From: an uncultured Massilia sp.
GTDB lineage: Bacteria; Pseudomonadota; Gammaproteobacteria; Burkholderiales; Burkholderiaceae
Assembly: GCA_946481275.1 (NCBI GenBank)
Contig: CAMLMV010000034.1
Span: 1-64,000, forward strand
Reading direction: 5' to 3'
DNA length: 64,000 nucleotides
Shown here: piece by piece, positions 53,275 to 61,496 of the stretch
How the letters are laid out: each line of letters begins with the position of its first letter
Position numbering within the stretch: position 1 is the first letter of the stretch
Notes under the pieces: generated by a model
Seen by the model: the letters and a program-made list of their open reading frames with translations, nothing else
Databases searched by the model: none
Told to the model about the DNA's origin: nothing
Made by a program: the position numbers and the translations under genes

Positions 53275-53700
53275 TCATCGTCCCGGCGCCGCCGAATGGC
53301 CCGGGTCGCGGTTGACGGCCCCCGGCAGCGGCCCCTGTTCGGCCGGCGGCGGCGCGGCCGGCTTGCCGTGGTCGCCGGGCTGCGCCTCCGTGGTGTCGAG
53401 CGTGCCGGGACCGCTGGGCCGCGTGACGCCCTGGCTGGGGCCCTGGCCCGTCTCGCGCACCGTGCCGCCCGTCGCGGCGCCGGCCGTATTGCCGCCGCTG
53501 CCGCCCGCGATGCCCGGCGTGCCGCCCGCATAAACGGCGTCCGTCTTCGACCCGCCGTTCGCGGCCATCACCTGGCCGCTCGTGCCGCCGCCGGCCGTCA
53601 CCATGCCGGGGAATTTCGTCTGGCGCTGGGCTTCGTCGCCATGCTGCTTGCAGCCGGCCAGCAGCGCCAGCGCTGCCATGAATGTGATCGCCGCTTTCAT
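53275..53700 (-). CDS. Gly/Pro-rich lipoprotein in the formate dehydrogenase operon
   Basis: 141 residues with lipoprotein signal LLAGC (Cys17) followed by a low-complexity Gly/Thr/Pro region without a fold signature. ATG 53700 follows aggag by 7 bases. It sits between the cytochrome b subunit and the Ala/Pro-rich exported protein. A periplasmic or outer-membrane tether is possible; nothing stronger can be said. Confidence 0.7.
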   Translation of the reverse strand: MKAAITFMAALALLAGCKQHGDEAQRQTKFPGMVTAGGGTSGQVMAANGGSKTDAVYAGGTPGIAGGSGGNTAGAATGGTVRETGQGPSQGVTRPSGPGTLDTTEAQPGDHGKPAAPPPAEQGPLPGAVNRDPGHSAAPGR

Positions 53701-53710
53701 CAACCGCTCC

Positions 53711-54796
53711 TCAATGCGCGGGCCGCGGCGGCGGGCCGCCGGCCGGCGGCCGCTGGTCGGGCGGCACGCGGTCGTCGAACGTGCCCGGTTCCACGCCCGC
53801 CTTCACTTCGTCGTACCACACGGCGTGGTGCGCCTTGGCCCACGATTCGTCCACGGTCCCGTGGCGCATCGCCTCGTACGCGCCCGGCGTGCCCCACGTG
53901 CCGATGTAGATGTGGCCCATCGCGGCCGCGATGTAGAACGTGGCGCCGGCGATGTGCAGGTAGTTCGCGACCTGCATCACGTAGCGCGTCTGGCCGAACG
54001 TGACGAAGTCGAGGATCAGGCCGCTGACCGACATCACGAGGCCCAGCAGGGTCACGCCCAGCCAGAACCACGACTTTTCGCCGGCGTTGAAGAACCCCGC
54101 CGGCACGTGCTTGTGCGAGACGAGGCCGCCGCCCTGCTTGATCCACTGCCAGTCGATGCGGCGGAAGAAGTTCCGGCGCAGGAAAGTAAAGAACATCAGC
54201 ACGGAGCACACGATGAACAGCGGGCCCACGAAGTTGTGCAGGTACTTGAAGATGTAGGCCAGTCCCGCGAACACGTCGTGACCGACGAGCGGGATCAGGA
54301 GCTTCTTGCCGAACATGATGACGAGGCCCGTCACGGCGAGGATGATGAAGCTGATCGCCGTCGCCCAGTGCACGTTGCGCTCCCAGCTCGTGAAGCGGCG
54401 GATGCGCCGGCCCGTATCGGCCTCCTCGACGCGCGCGGGACCGATGGCGCGGTAGAAGAAGAAAATCGCGACGAGCACGACGACGAGGATGGTGCCCATT
54501 GCGGTCGCGATCGGCCCGTTGCGCCAGATACGCCACTGGTTGCCGCCCCGCTGCACGATGACGGTGCCTTCCGTGCTGCCGTACTGGCCCAGGTAGTGAC
54601 GGTCCATGTGCACGCGGCCGGACGCCTTCGAGCCCAGTCCCGGCTCGGGCGAGCGCGAATCCTTTTCGGCCTGCAGGATCGTCTGTTCCTCGGCATACGC
54701 CGGCTCGGCGCGGTTGCTCGGCACGCCCGCGTGTACCACGCCGGCCAGCCACAGCGACAGGAACAACGACAACAATGATCGTAGAGTGATTGACAT
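53711..54796 (-). CDS. fdoI: Formate dehydrogenase cytochrome b subunit (gamma)
   Basis: 361 residues: signal/first helix (about 1-23), a periplasmic stretch of about 70 residues that is longer than in E. coli FdnI, then TMs around residues 100-118, 147-167, 186-212 and 245-268 with the haem-ligand histidines (ERNVHWATAISF, YLHNFVGP, YLHIAGATFYIAAAMGHIY). It anchors the enzyme and passes electrons to quinone. The C-terminus is Pro-rich. Last core structural gene of the operon. Confidence 0.9.
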   Translation of the reverse strand: MSITLRSLLSLFLSLWLAGVVHAGVPSNRAEPAYAEEQTILQAEKDSRSPEPGLGSKASGRVHMDRHYLGQYGSTEGTVIVQRGGNQWRIWRNGPIATAMGTILVVVLVAIFFFYRAIGPARVEEADTGRRIRRFTSWERNVHWATAISFIILAVTGLVIMFGKKLLIPLVGHDVFAGLAYIFKYLHNFVGPLFIVCSVLMFFTFLRRNFFRRIDWQWIKQGGGLVSHKHVPAGFFNAGEKSWFWLGVTLLGLVMSVSGLILDFVTFGQTRYVMQVANYLHIAGATFYIAAAMGHIYIGTWGTPGAYEAMRHGTVDESWAKAHHAVWYDEVKAGVEPGTFDDRVPPDQRPPAGGPPPRPAH

Positions 54797-54808
54797 GGTC
54801 GGCTCCTG

Positions 54809-55021
54809 TTACGGGTTGGCCCGGTTGTACTCGTTCTGGTGCATGTTGCGGTTGCTGATCGTGCCCCACCACGACAGCTTGTCGTTGTGGAAGTGGCGCA
54901 AGAACGGCCGGTCGTCCTTCTTCCCGGCGTACATGCCGTGCACCCAGTTCGGATGCTGGTCGACTTCGAGGCACCCCGCGAGCAGGGTCAAGGGCAGGCA
55001 GAGGATGAGAATGCGCTTCAT
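54809..55021 (-). CDS. 70-residue lipoprotein between the iron-sulfur and cytochrome b subunits
   Basis: MKRILILCLPLTLLAGC is a lipoprotein signal with Cys17; the mature part (about 53 residues) is rich in His, Asn and Trp (HPNWVHGMYAGKKDDRPFLR, WWGTISNRNMHQNEYNRANP). ATGA overlap (55018-55021) couples it to the iron-sulfur subunit, so it is made in step with the enzyme. I know no characterised homologue; the aromatic/His-rich character suggests a small subunit at the membrane or a cofactor-contacting protein. The fdoI start follows 12 bases later. Confidence 0.75.
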   Translation of the reverse strand: MKRILILCLPLTLLAGCLEVDQHPNWVHGMYAGKKDDRPFLRHFHNDKLSWWGTISNRNMHQNEYNRANP

Positions 55022-55698
55022 GTCGGCAGCCTCCCCTCGTCGTTCTGCGAATCCTTGAGGTTCTGGTTTTCGCGCGGACCGTCGCCCTTCGCCTTGATCT
55101 CGCCGCCGCGTTTCGGCTTGCCGTACGCGATCTTCCAGCCCCACAGTTCCGGACCATAGCCGCGCGTCTCCACGCGCTGGCGGTAGATGTCGGCGATGAC
55201 GGTCGCGTCGCCGCCGATCAGCGCCTTCGTGCCGCACATTTCCGCGCATGCGGGCAGCTTGCCCTCGGCGATGCGGTTGCGGCCATACTTCTTGAACTCG
55301 GCCTCGGACGTATCGGGCTCCGGACCGCCGGAGCAGAACGTGCACTTGTCCATCTTGCCGCGGTGGTTGAACAGGCCCGTCGCGGGGAACTGCGGCGCAC
55401 CGAACGGGCACGCGTAATAGCAGTAGCCGCAGCCGATGCACTGGTCCTTGTCGTGCAGGACGATGCCGTCTTCCGTGTGATAGATGCAGTTGACGGGGCA
55501 GACGGCCAGGCACGGCGCGTCGCTGCAGTGCATGCACGCGACGGAGATCGAGCGCTCGCCCGGCACGCCGTCGTTGATGGTGACGACGCGGCGGCGGTTC
55601 ACGCCCCACGGGGTCTCGTTTTCGTTCTTGCAGGCGGTCACGCAGCCGTTGCAGTCGATGCAGCGCTCCGTGTCGCAGATGAACTTCATTCTGGCCAT
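55018..55698 (-). CDS. fdoH: Formate dehydrogenase iron-sulfur subunit (beta)
   Basis: 226 residues with four [4Fe-4S] motifs (CIDCNGCVTACK, CMHCSDAPCLAVCP, CIGCGYCYYACP and CTFC...CAEMC) in the FdnH/FdoH arrangement, carrying electrons from the molybdopterin subunit to the cytochrome b subunit. It lacks the C-terminal transmembrane helix of E. coli FdnH, so it relies on neighbours for membrane attachment. 10-base gap to the catalytic subunit gene. Confidence 0.92.
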   Translation of the reverse strand: MARMKFICDTERCIDCNGCVTACKNENETPWGVNRRRVVTINDGVPGERSISVACMHCSDAPCLAVCPVNCIYHTEDGIVLHDKDQCIGCGYCYYACPFGAPQFPATGLFNHRGKMDKCTFCSGGPEPDTSEAEFKKYGRNRIAEGKLPACAEMCGTKALIGGDATVIADIYRQRVETRGYGPELWGWKIAYGKPKRGGEIKAKGDGPRENQNLKDSQNDEGRLPT

Positions 55699-55708
55699 AT
55701 CGATCTCC

Positions 55709-58528
55709 TCACGCCCGCACCAGCCGGCACAGCGACACTTTCGTTTCCTGCATCATCGTCACGGCGTCGTAACCGTACGTCCACCCGGTGTTCACGGCCT
55801 CGCCGCGCACCGCGGGCGCGCCGCCGTCCGGATAATGTTTTTCGAGGTCCTCGCCCATCCACCAGCCGCCGAAGTGGAACGGCATCCACACGAGGCCCAC
55901 GGGCACGCGCGGCGTCACCATCGCCATCAGCTTCAGGCGCGCGCCGGTCGGCGTCTCGACCCACATGAATTCGCCCAGCTTCACGCCGATCTGCGCCGCG
56001 TCTTCCGGATTCACTTCGCAGAACATGTTCTGCTGCAGTTCGGCCAGCCACGGATTCGAGCGCGTCTCCTCGCCGCCGCCCTCGTACTCGACGAGGCGGC
56101 CCGACGTCATGATCAGCGGGTAGTCCTTCGAGAAGTCGACCGCCTGCACGGATTTATAGAGCGTCGGCAGGCGCCAGAACGCGGCCTTGTCGTCGTACGT
56201 CGGGTACTTCGCGACGAGGTCGCGGCGCGGCGTGACGAGCGGTTCGCGGTGCGTCGGCACCGGGTCCGGGAAGTTCCACACGTTGCAGCGGGCGCGCGCG
56301 TTGCCGTACGGCGCGCAGCCGTGGGCGATGGCGACGCGGATGATCCCGCCCGACAGGTCCGTCTTCCAATTCTTGCCCTCGGCCTGCACCTGTTCTTCCG
56401 GCGTCAGCTCGGCCCACCAGCCCAGCTTTTTCAGGAACACATGGTCGAACTCGGGGTAGCCGGTGTCGATCTCGCTGTCCTTCGAGAACGAGCCATCCGC
56501 CGCCAGCAGGGGCTCGCCGTTGTGCTCCACGCCCCAGTTGGCGCGGAACGGCAGGCCGCCCTCGGCCACGCTCTTGTGCAGGTCGTACAGGATCGGCGTG
56601 CCCGGGTGCTTCATCTCCGGCGTGCCCCAGCACGGCCACGGCAAGCCGTAGTAATCGCCCTTGCACGGGCCGGACTCGGCGCGCATCGTGGTCGGATTGA
56701 AGTCGCGCTTGTGCTCCATGTGCAGCTTCAGGCGCTCCGGCGAACAGCCCGTGTAGCCGATAGTCCAGCACGAACGGTTGATCTCGCGGAGGATGTCCTC
56801 GATGACCGGCTCGTTGTTGACGACCTTGATGTTCTTGACGAGCTGTTCGCCGAAGCCCAGCTTGCGCGCGAACAGGTACATGATCTCGTGGTCCGTCTTG
56901 CACTCGAACAGCGGCTGGATCACGCGCTCGCGCCATTGAATGGACCGGTTCGACGCCGTGACGGAACCCTGCGTCTCGAACTGCGACGCGGCCGGCAGCA
57001 GGTAGACGCCGTCGGTCCGGCCATGCATCGCTGCCGTCATGCTGGGATACGGGTCGATGACGACCATGAAGTCCAGCTTCTGCATCGCGGCCTTCATGTC
57101 CGGCAGGCGCGTCTGGCTGTTCGGTGCGTGGCCCCAGTAGAACACGGCGCGCAGGTTGGTCGGCTGGTCGACATACTGGTTATCCTCGAGGACCGCGTCG
57201 AACCAGCGCGACACCGTGATGCCCGGCTTTTCCATCAGCTCCTTCGAGCCGAAGCGCGACTTGATCCAGTCGTAATCGACGCCCCACACGGTGGCGAAGT
57301 GCTTCCACGCGCCTTCCGCGATGCCGTAATAGCCGGGCAGCGAATCGCCGTTCGGGCCGACGTCCGTCGCACCCTGCACGTTGTCGTGGCCGCGGTAGAT
57401 GTTGGCGCCGCCGCCCTGCACGCCGATGTTCCCCAGCGCGAGCTGCAGGATCGACAGCGCGCGCACGTTCGCCGTCCCCACGTGGTGCTGCGTGATGCCC
57501 ATGCACCAGACGACGGACGACGGCCGGTTCGTCGCCAGCATCTCGGCCGCCATGCGCACCGACGCTTCCGGCACGCCCGTCACGTCGCTGACTTTATCGG
57601 GCGTCCACTTGGCCACTTCCTTGCGCACGTCGTCCATGCCGTACGTGCGCGCGGCGATGAATGCCTTGTCTTCCCAGCCGTTGTTAAAGATGTGCCACAG
57701 CATGCCCCACACGAACGCGATGTCCGTGCCGGGACGGATGCGCACGTAGTGGTGGGCGAAGCGCGCCGTGCGGGTGAAGCGCGGGTCGACGACGATCATC
57801 TTCGCGCCCAGCTCCTTCGCATGCAGGAAGTGCAGCATCGAGATCGGGTGCGCCTCGGCCGGGTTCGAACCGATGAACAGCACGGCCTTGCTGTAGTGGA
57901 GGTCGTTGAACGAGTTCGTCATCGCGCCATACCCGTAGGTCTGGGCGACGCCCGCCACCGTGGTCGAGTGGCAGATCCGGGCCTGGTGGTCGCAATTGTT
58001 GGAACCCCACATGGACACCCATTTGCGCAGCAAATACGACTGTTCGTTGTTGTGCTTCGAGCTCCCGATGACCATCAGCGCATCCGGCCCGGACTGCTCG
58101 CGCAGTTTCAGCAGGCGGTCGCCGATCTCGCCCACGGCCTGGTCCCACGAGATGCGCTCGTACTTGCCGTTCACGAGCTTCATCGGATAGCGCAGGCGGT
58201 GCTCGCCGAAGCCGTGCTCGCGCACCGAGGCGCCCTTCGCGCAGTGCGCCCCCATGTTGATCGGGGAATCGAACGCCGCTTCCTGGCGGACCCACACGCC
58301 ATTGCTGACGACGGCCTCCACCGAGCAGCCCACCGAGCAGTGGCTGCACACGGTGTGCTTGACCTCCGTGTTCGGCTTTGCCGGGACGGGGTCCGCCGCG
58401 GTCGCGGGCTGGATCACGTTCAGCGGCAGGTGGCGCGCAAGGGCGCCCGCGCCGGCCGTCACGCCCGCGCCGACGAGGAAGCGGCGCCGTTTCAGTCCGC
58501 TGTCGCGTGATGTCTTCACCAGGGTCAT
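55709..58528 (-). CDS. fdoG: Formate dehydrogenase catalytic (molybdopterin) subunit, Tat-exported
   Basis: 939 residues. Twin-arginine signal (LKRRRFLVGAG) with hydrophobic core, [4Fe-4S] motif CSHCSVGCS...HCAKG, bis-MGD domains, and the active-site region ARICHSTTVAG with cysteine where E. coli FdnG has selenocysteine, so no UGA decoding is needed. His next to it (ICH) is the usual second residue. It oxidises formate to CO2 in the periplasm; Mo or W cannot be decided. Preceded by its small Tat partner and TorD-like chaperone. Confidence 0.95.
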   Translation of the reverse strand: MTLVKTSRDSGLKRRRFLVGAGVTAGAGALARHLPLNVIQPATAADPVPAKPNTEVKHTVCSHCSVGCSVEAVVSNGVWVRQEAAFDSPINMGAHCAKGASVREHGFGEHRLRYPMKLVNGKYERISWDQAVGEIGDRLLKLREQSGPDALMVIGSSKHNNEQSYLLRKWVSMWGSNNCDHQARICHSTTVAGVAQTYGYGAMTNSFNDLHYSKAVLFIGSNPAEAHPISMLHFLHAKELGAKMIVVDPRFTRTARFAHHYVRIRPGTDIAFVWGMLWHIFNNGWEDKAFIAARTYGMDDVRKEVAKWTPDKVSDVTGVPEASVRMAAEMLATNRPSSVVWCMGITQHHVGTANVRALSILQLALGNIGVQGGGANIYRGHDNVQGATDVGPNGDSLPGYYGIAEGAWKHFATVWGVDYDWIKSRFGSKELMEKPGITVSRWFDAVLEDNQYVDQPTNLRAVFYWGHAPNSQTRLPDMKAAMQKLDFMVVIDPYPSMTAAMHGRTDGVYLLPAASQFETQGSVTASNRSIQWRERVIQPLFECKTDHEIMYLFARKLGFGEQLVKNIKVVNNEPVIEDILREINRSCWTIGYTGCSPERLKLHMEHKRDFNPTTMRAESGPCKGDYYGLPWPCWGTPEMKHPGTPILYDLHKSVAEGGLPFRANWGVEHNGEPLLAADGSFSKDSEIDTGYPEFDHVFLKKLGWWAELTPEEQVQAEGKNWKTDLSGGIIRVAIAHGCAPYGNARARCNVWNFPDPVPTHREPLVTPRRDLVAKYPTYDDKAAFWRLPTLYKSVQAVDFSKDYPLIMTSGRLVEYEGGGEETRSNPWLAELQQNMFCEVNPEDAAQIGVKLGEFMWVETPTGARLKLMAMVTPRVPVGLVWMPFHFGGWWMGEDLEKHYPDGGAPAVRGEAVNTGWTYGYDAVTMMQETKVSLCRLVRA

Positions 58529-58543
58529 GGTCGCGATCTCCTT

Positions 58544-58747
58544 CTACCAGTATGCCGCAGTGCGGTAGTAACGCCGGATGTGTTCCGTCTCGTGATAGCC
58601 CTGCGCCTTTTGCGGTGCGGCCGGAGCGGGCTCGGGCTGCGGTTCCGGCGCACGCGCACGCGCGGCCGCGGCGACGGCCAGTGCGCCCAGCGGCGCGGCC
58701 TTCAACAGGCTGCGGCGGGTCGGATCGGGTTGCTTGTCTTTGTCCAT
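58544..58747 (-). CDS. Small twin-arginine formate dehydrogenase-associated protein
   Basis: 67 residues: RRSLLKAAPLGALAVAAAA is a Tat signal, followed by a Pro/Ala linker and the end HIRRYYRTAAYW. It matches the short proteins found just upstream of fdhA in many Proteobacteria (formate dehydrogenase region Tat-target family). Its role is unknown; it may help targeting or assembly. It sits 10 bases after the chaperone gene. Confidence 0.85.
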   Translation of the reverse strand: MDKDKQPDPTRRSLLKAAPLGALAVAAAARARAPEPQPEPAPAAPQKAQGYHETEHIRRYYRTAAYW

Positions 58748-58757
58748 GGTGGTCCCC

Positions 58758-59429
58758 TCAGGCTGCAATCGGGTCGGTGGCATCGAGCACGGCGAACGCC
58801 TGCGCTTCGATCGACAGGAAGGCGTCGACGACGCCCGCCACGACCCGGTAGAAATTCGCGTCCGGGCTGTTCGCGATGTCGGCCAGGCAGGCCGCGTACC
58901 AGGGCCGGACATGCGTTTCGAAAAAGGCTTTTTGCACGGCGAGCCCGCGCGGCGGCATGCCGGGTCCGCCCTGGATCAGCACGCGCATCGTCTCGCACAA
59001 CGTGCCCAGGTGGTCCTCGAATTCGCCCACGCCGGGCGCGCGGGAAAGGCGCAGGCGCGCGAGGTCGTGGCGCAGGTCGGCCAGCGGCGCATCGTTCAGG
59101 TGGCCCGTGATGTAGAAGGATCCGTAAGGATTGAGCGGCGGCGTGCCGGTGCTGATGAACATGGCCGAAAATTCATCGGCCGCGGCGGACGCATCGACGA
59201 CGGTCGCGGCCTGGGTCAGCTTCAGCCACGCGTCCTCGAGGGCGAATTCGCCGACGGCCGCGATCGGTTCGGCCGCGGCCAGTGCGGCGAGCAGTGCGGC
59301 ATCGGGCGGGGCCAGCAGCAGGCGTGCGAACAGCGCGTAGAAATCGGCCCGGGCCTGGTCTTCGCCGGCCAATGACGGGGCCTCGACGTCATGCAAATTG
59401 GGTGAAGCGGAACGCTGTTCGGCCGACAT
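58758..59429 (-). CDS. TorD-family chaperone of formate dehydrogenase
   Basis: 223 residues, all-helical, TorD/DmsD/NarJ family. Visible features are the E-F...MFISTGTPPLNPYGSFYITGHL region (about 85-106, the family's conserved E/P-x-x-P-Y-x-S) and the later FFETHVRPWYAACLADIA. Such chaperones bind the Tat signal of the catalytic subunit and help insert molybdopterin before export. First gene of the formate dehydrogenase operon, divergent from fnr. Confidence 0.9.
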   Translation of the reverse strand: MSAEQRSASPNLHDVEAPSLAGEDQARADFYALFARLLLAPPDAALLAALAAAEPIAAVGEFALEDAWLKLTQAATVVDASAAADEFSAMFISTGTPPLNPYGSFYITGHLNDAPLADLRHDLARLRLSRAPGVGEFEDHLGTLCETMRVLIQGGPGMPPRGLAVQKAFFETHVRPWYAACLADIANSPDANFYRVVAGVVDAFLSIEAQAFAVLDATDPIAA

Positions 59430-59600
59430 GGTTCTCCCGTTGGCAAATATTCATGGGAAGTGTAATCCTTGACAATGCGAAGGCGCGCACGCTTGACGTG
59501 GACGCGACATTTCGTCGGCCAGGACATCAACAAGGACAATTTCCCTACTTGCCGTAGGGGCTTACGTCTATAATCGGAACATCACCTGAAGGTCCATGCC
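59430..59600. promoter_or_regulatory. Divergent promoter region between the formate dehydrogenase operon and fnr
   Basis: For fnr: a perfect tataat at 59569-59574, with a weak -35, and ATG 59601. A 17-bp perfect palindrome ccctac-ttgcc-gtaggg occupies 59543-59559 just upstream of that -10, likely an operator. For the operon (minus strand): ttgtca followed by 18 bases then aatatt (around 59448-59477). No clear full FNR box (TTGATnnnnATCAA) was found, only a half-like atcaa at 59526-59530. Confidence 0.45.
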
Positions 59601-60365
59601 ATGATTGCCGCTGATACCATACCGCCAACTCCCGTCAACGTTAACGCACTCAAGATCAGTTGTTCGGCTTGCAGCATGCACCAGCTGTGCCTGCCGATGG
59701 GCCTGGAGGATGCGGACATCGACCGCCTGGACCAGATCATCGGCAAGCGCCGCCGCCTGGAGCGCGACGAGCCGCTGTACAAGATGGGCGAGCCGTTCCG
59801 CAACCTGTACGCCGTGCGCTTCGGCCACTTCAAGACGTACCAGATCAACGCGGCCGGCGAGGCGCAGATCACGGGCTTCCAGATGGCCGGCGAGCTGCTC
59901 GGCATGGACGCCATCAGCGCGGACCGCCACCACTGCGACGCCGTCGCGCTGGAAGACAGCGAAGTGTGCGAGATCCCGTTCGCGCACCTGCAGGACCTGT
60001 TCGGCCAGGTGCCGGCGCTGCTGCGCCACTTCCACCGCATCATGAGCCAGGAAATCACGCGCGAGCAGAACGTCATGCTCCTGCTGGGGAACATGCGCGC
60101 AGAGCAGCGTTTCGCCGTCTTCCTGATCAACCTGTCCGCACGCTACGCGGCGCGCGGCTATTCGTCCACGCGCTTCCAGCTGCGCATGTCGCGCGAAGAC
60201 ATCGGCAACTACCTGGGCCTGACCATCGAAAGCATCAGCCGCCTGCTGTCCCGTTTTAAAAAGCTGGGGCTCGTGCAGGTCGACAAGCGCGAGGTCGTGC
60301 TTCTCGAACCGGCGCGGCTGAAGGCGATGGCGGCCGGGACGGAGCAGTGCAGCCCGATGGCCTGA
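59601..60365 (+). CDS. fnr: FNR-family oxygen-responsive regulator
   Basis: 254 residues: four cysteines in FNR positions, Cys21, Cys24, Cys30 (CSACSMHQLC) and Cys123 (SEVCEIPF), to hold an oxygen-labile [4Fe-4S] cluster, then a CRP-type fold and HTH (SREDIGNYLGLTIESISRLLSRF) with the E-x-x-S-R of FNR. It activates anaerobic genes when the cluster is intact. Its position next to the formate dehydrogenase operon suggests direct control. ATG 59601 (long N-terminus compatible with FNR). Confidence 0.93.
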   Translation: MIAADTIPPTPVNVNALKISCSACSMHQLCLPMGLEDADIDRLDQIIGKRRRLERDEPLYKMGEPFRNLYAVRFGHFKTYQINAAGEAQITGFQMAGELLGMDAISADRHHCDAVALEDSEVCEIPFAHLQDLFGQVPALLRHFHRIMSQEITREQNVMLLLGNMRAEQRFAVFLINLSARYAARGYSSTRFQLRMSREDIGNYLGLTIESISRLLSRFKKLGLVQVDKREVVLLEPARLKAMAAGTEQCSPMA

Positions 60366-60425
60366 CCTTTCGATAGTTCACGGTCTCCGGTCCCGCGCCG
60401 ACAATGCGGGCGAAGGAGATCGTCC

Positions 60426-61496
60426 ATGCATTCCAGATTCATTCCCCTCGCCGGCCTGCTGCTGGCCACCGCCGCCCACGCCCAGGACGGCGCCGTACAG
60501 ATCTACGGCCGCCTCAACGTCGCCCTCGAACACGCGGCGCCGTCCTCCGGCCCCGGCCTCACGCGCCTCGCGAACAACCGCTCCGTGCTGGGCTTCCGCG
60601 GCGGCGAAGACCTGGGCGGCGGCCTGAAAGCCATCTTCCAGGTCGAAGGCACGCTGTCGCCCGACACGGGCGCCGGCGCCCTCGCCGCGCGCGACACCCG
60701 CGTGGGCCTCGCCGGCACCTGGGGCACGCTGTTCGCGGGCCACTGGACGACGGCCTACAACAGCGCCACGTCCGGCCTCGACCCGTTCTATCCGACGACG
60801 GCCGGCTACATGAGCATCATGGGCAACGGTTCCGCCGCGGACGCGAGCAACGTCAGCGACACCTCGTCGTTCGACCGGCGCCAGTCCAACTCGGTCCATT
60901 ACTGGAGCCCGTCCTGGCACGGCCTGTCGCTGCGGGTCACGCACGGCCTGAACGAAGAAAAGCCGGCGAACGGCGCGAAGCCGTCGCTCACGTCGGCCGC
61001 CGCGATCTATGAACGGGGCCCATGGTATGCCGTGCTGGCCGGCGAGCGCCACCACGACTACCAGGGACCGGGGCTGAACGACACGGGCGCGAAGGCCGCC
61101 CTCGCCTACCAGTTCACGCAGACGCGCATCGCCGTCGTCGCCGAACGGTTGAAATACGGGACGGGGGCCGGCGAACTGGCGCGCAATGCCGTGTACCTGT
61201 CCGTGTCGCACCAGATGGGACCGCACGGCATCCGCATCGGCATCGCGCGCGCGGGCGACGCGAGCGGGCCGGCCGGCACGCGCATCGGCTTCGTGCGCGC
61301 CGGCGCGGGCACGGGCGCCACGCACGCGACGCTTGGCTACGACTACACGCTGAGCAAGCGCAGCAGCCTGTACGCGTTCACCACCCGTCTCGACAACCGT
61401 GCGAACGGTGTCTACGACTTTGCCATCAACGGCCTGGGCGCGGCGCCGGGCGCGACGCTCGAGGCGTACGTGCTCGGCATGCGCCACAACTTCTGA
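60426..61496 (+). CDS. Gram-negative porin (OmpC-type)
   Basis: 356 residues with a signal peptide (about 1-19, ATAAHA), then a 16-strand barrel pattern of the Burkholderiales general porins. Seen are the opening GAVQIYGRLNVALEH, LGFRGGEDLGGGLKAIFQVEG, GTLFAGHW and the final phenylalanine (GMRHNF). Trimeric outer-membrane channel for small solutes. ATG 60426 follows aaggag. Probably independent of fnr although 60 bases downstream; the gap has no strong terminator. Confidence 0.93.
   Translation: MHSRFIPLAGLLLATAAHAQDGAVQIYGRLNVALEHAAPSSGPGLTRLANNRSVLGFRGGEDLGGGLKAIFQVEGTLSPDTGAGALAARDTRVGLAGTWGTLFAGHWTTAYNSATSGLDPFYPTTAGYMSIMGNGSAADASNVSDTSSFDRRQSNSVHYWSPSWHGLSLRVTHGLNEEKPANGAKPSLTSAAAIYERGPWYAVLAGERHHDYQGPGLNDTGAKAALAYQFTQTRIAVVAERLKYGTGAGELARNAVYLSVSHQMGPHGIRIGIARAGDASGPAGTRIGFVRAGAGTGATHATLGYDYTLSKRSSLYAFTTRLDNRANGVYDFAINGLGAAPGATLEAYVLGMRHNF

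Noticed and set aside
55484..58510. Antisense open frame of about 1000 codons opposite the formate dehydrogenase catalytic subunit
   Set aside because: Arg/His/Val-rich translation without motifs; the opposite strand encodes all molybdopterin and iron-sulfur motifs.
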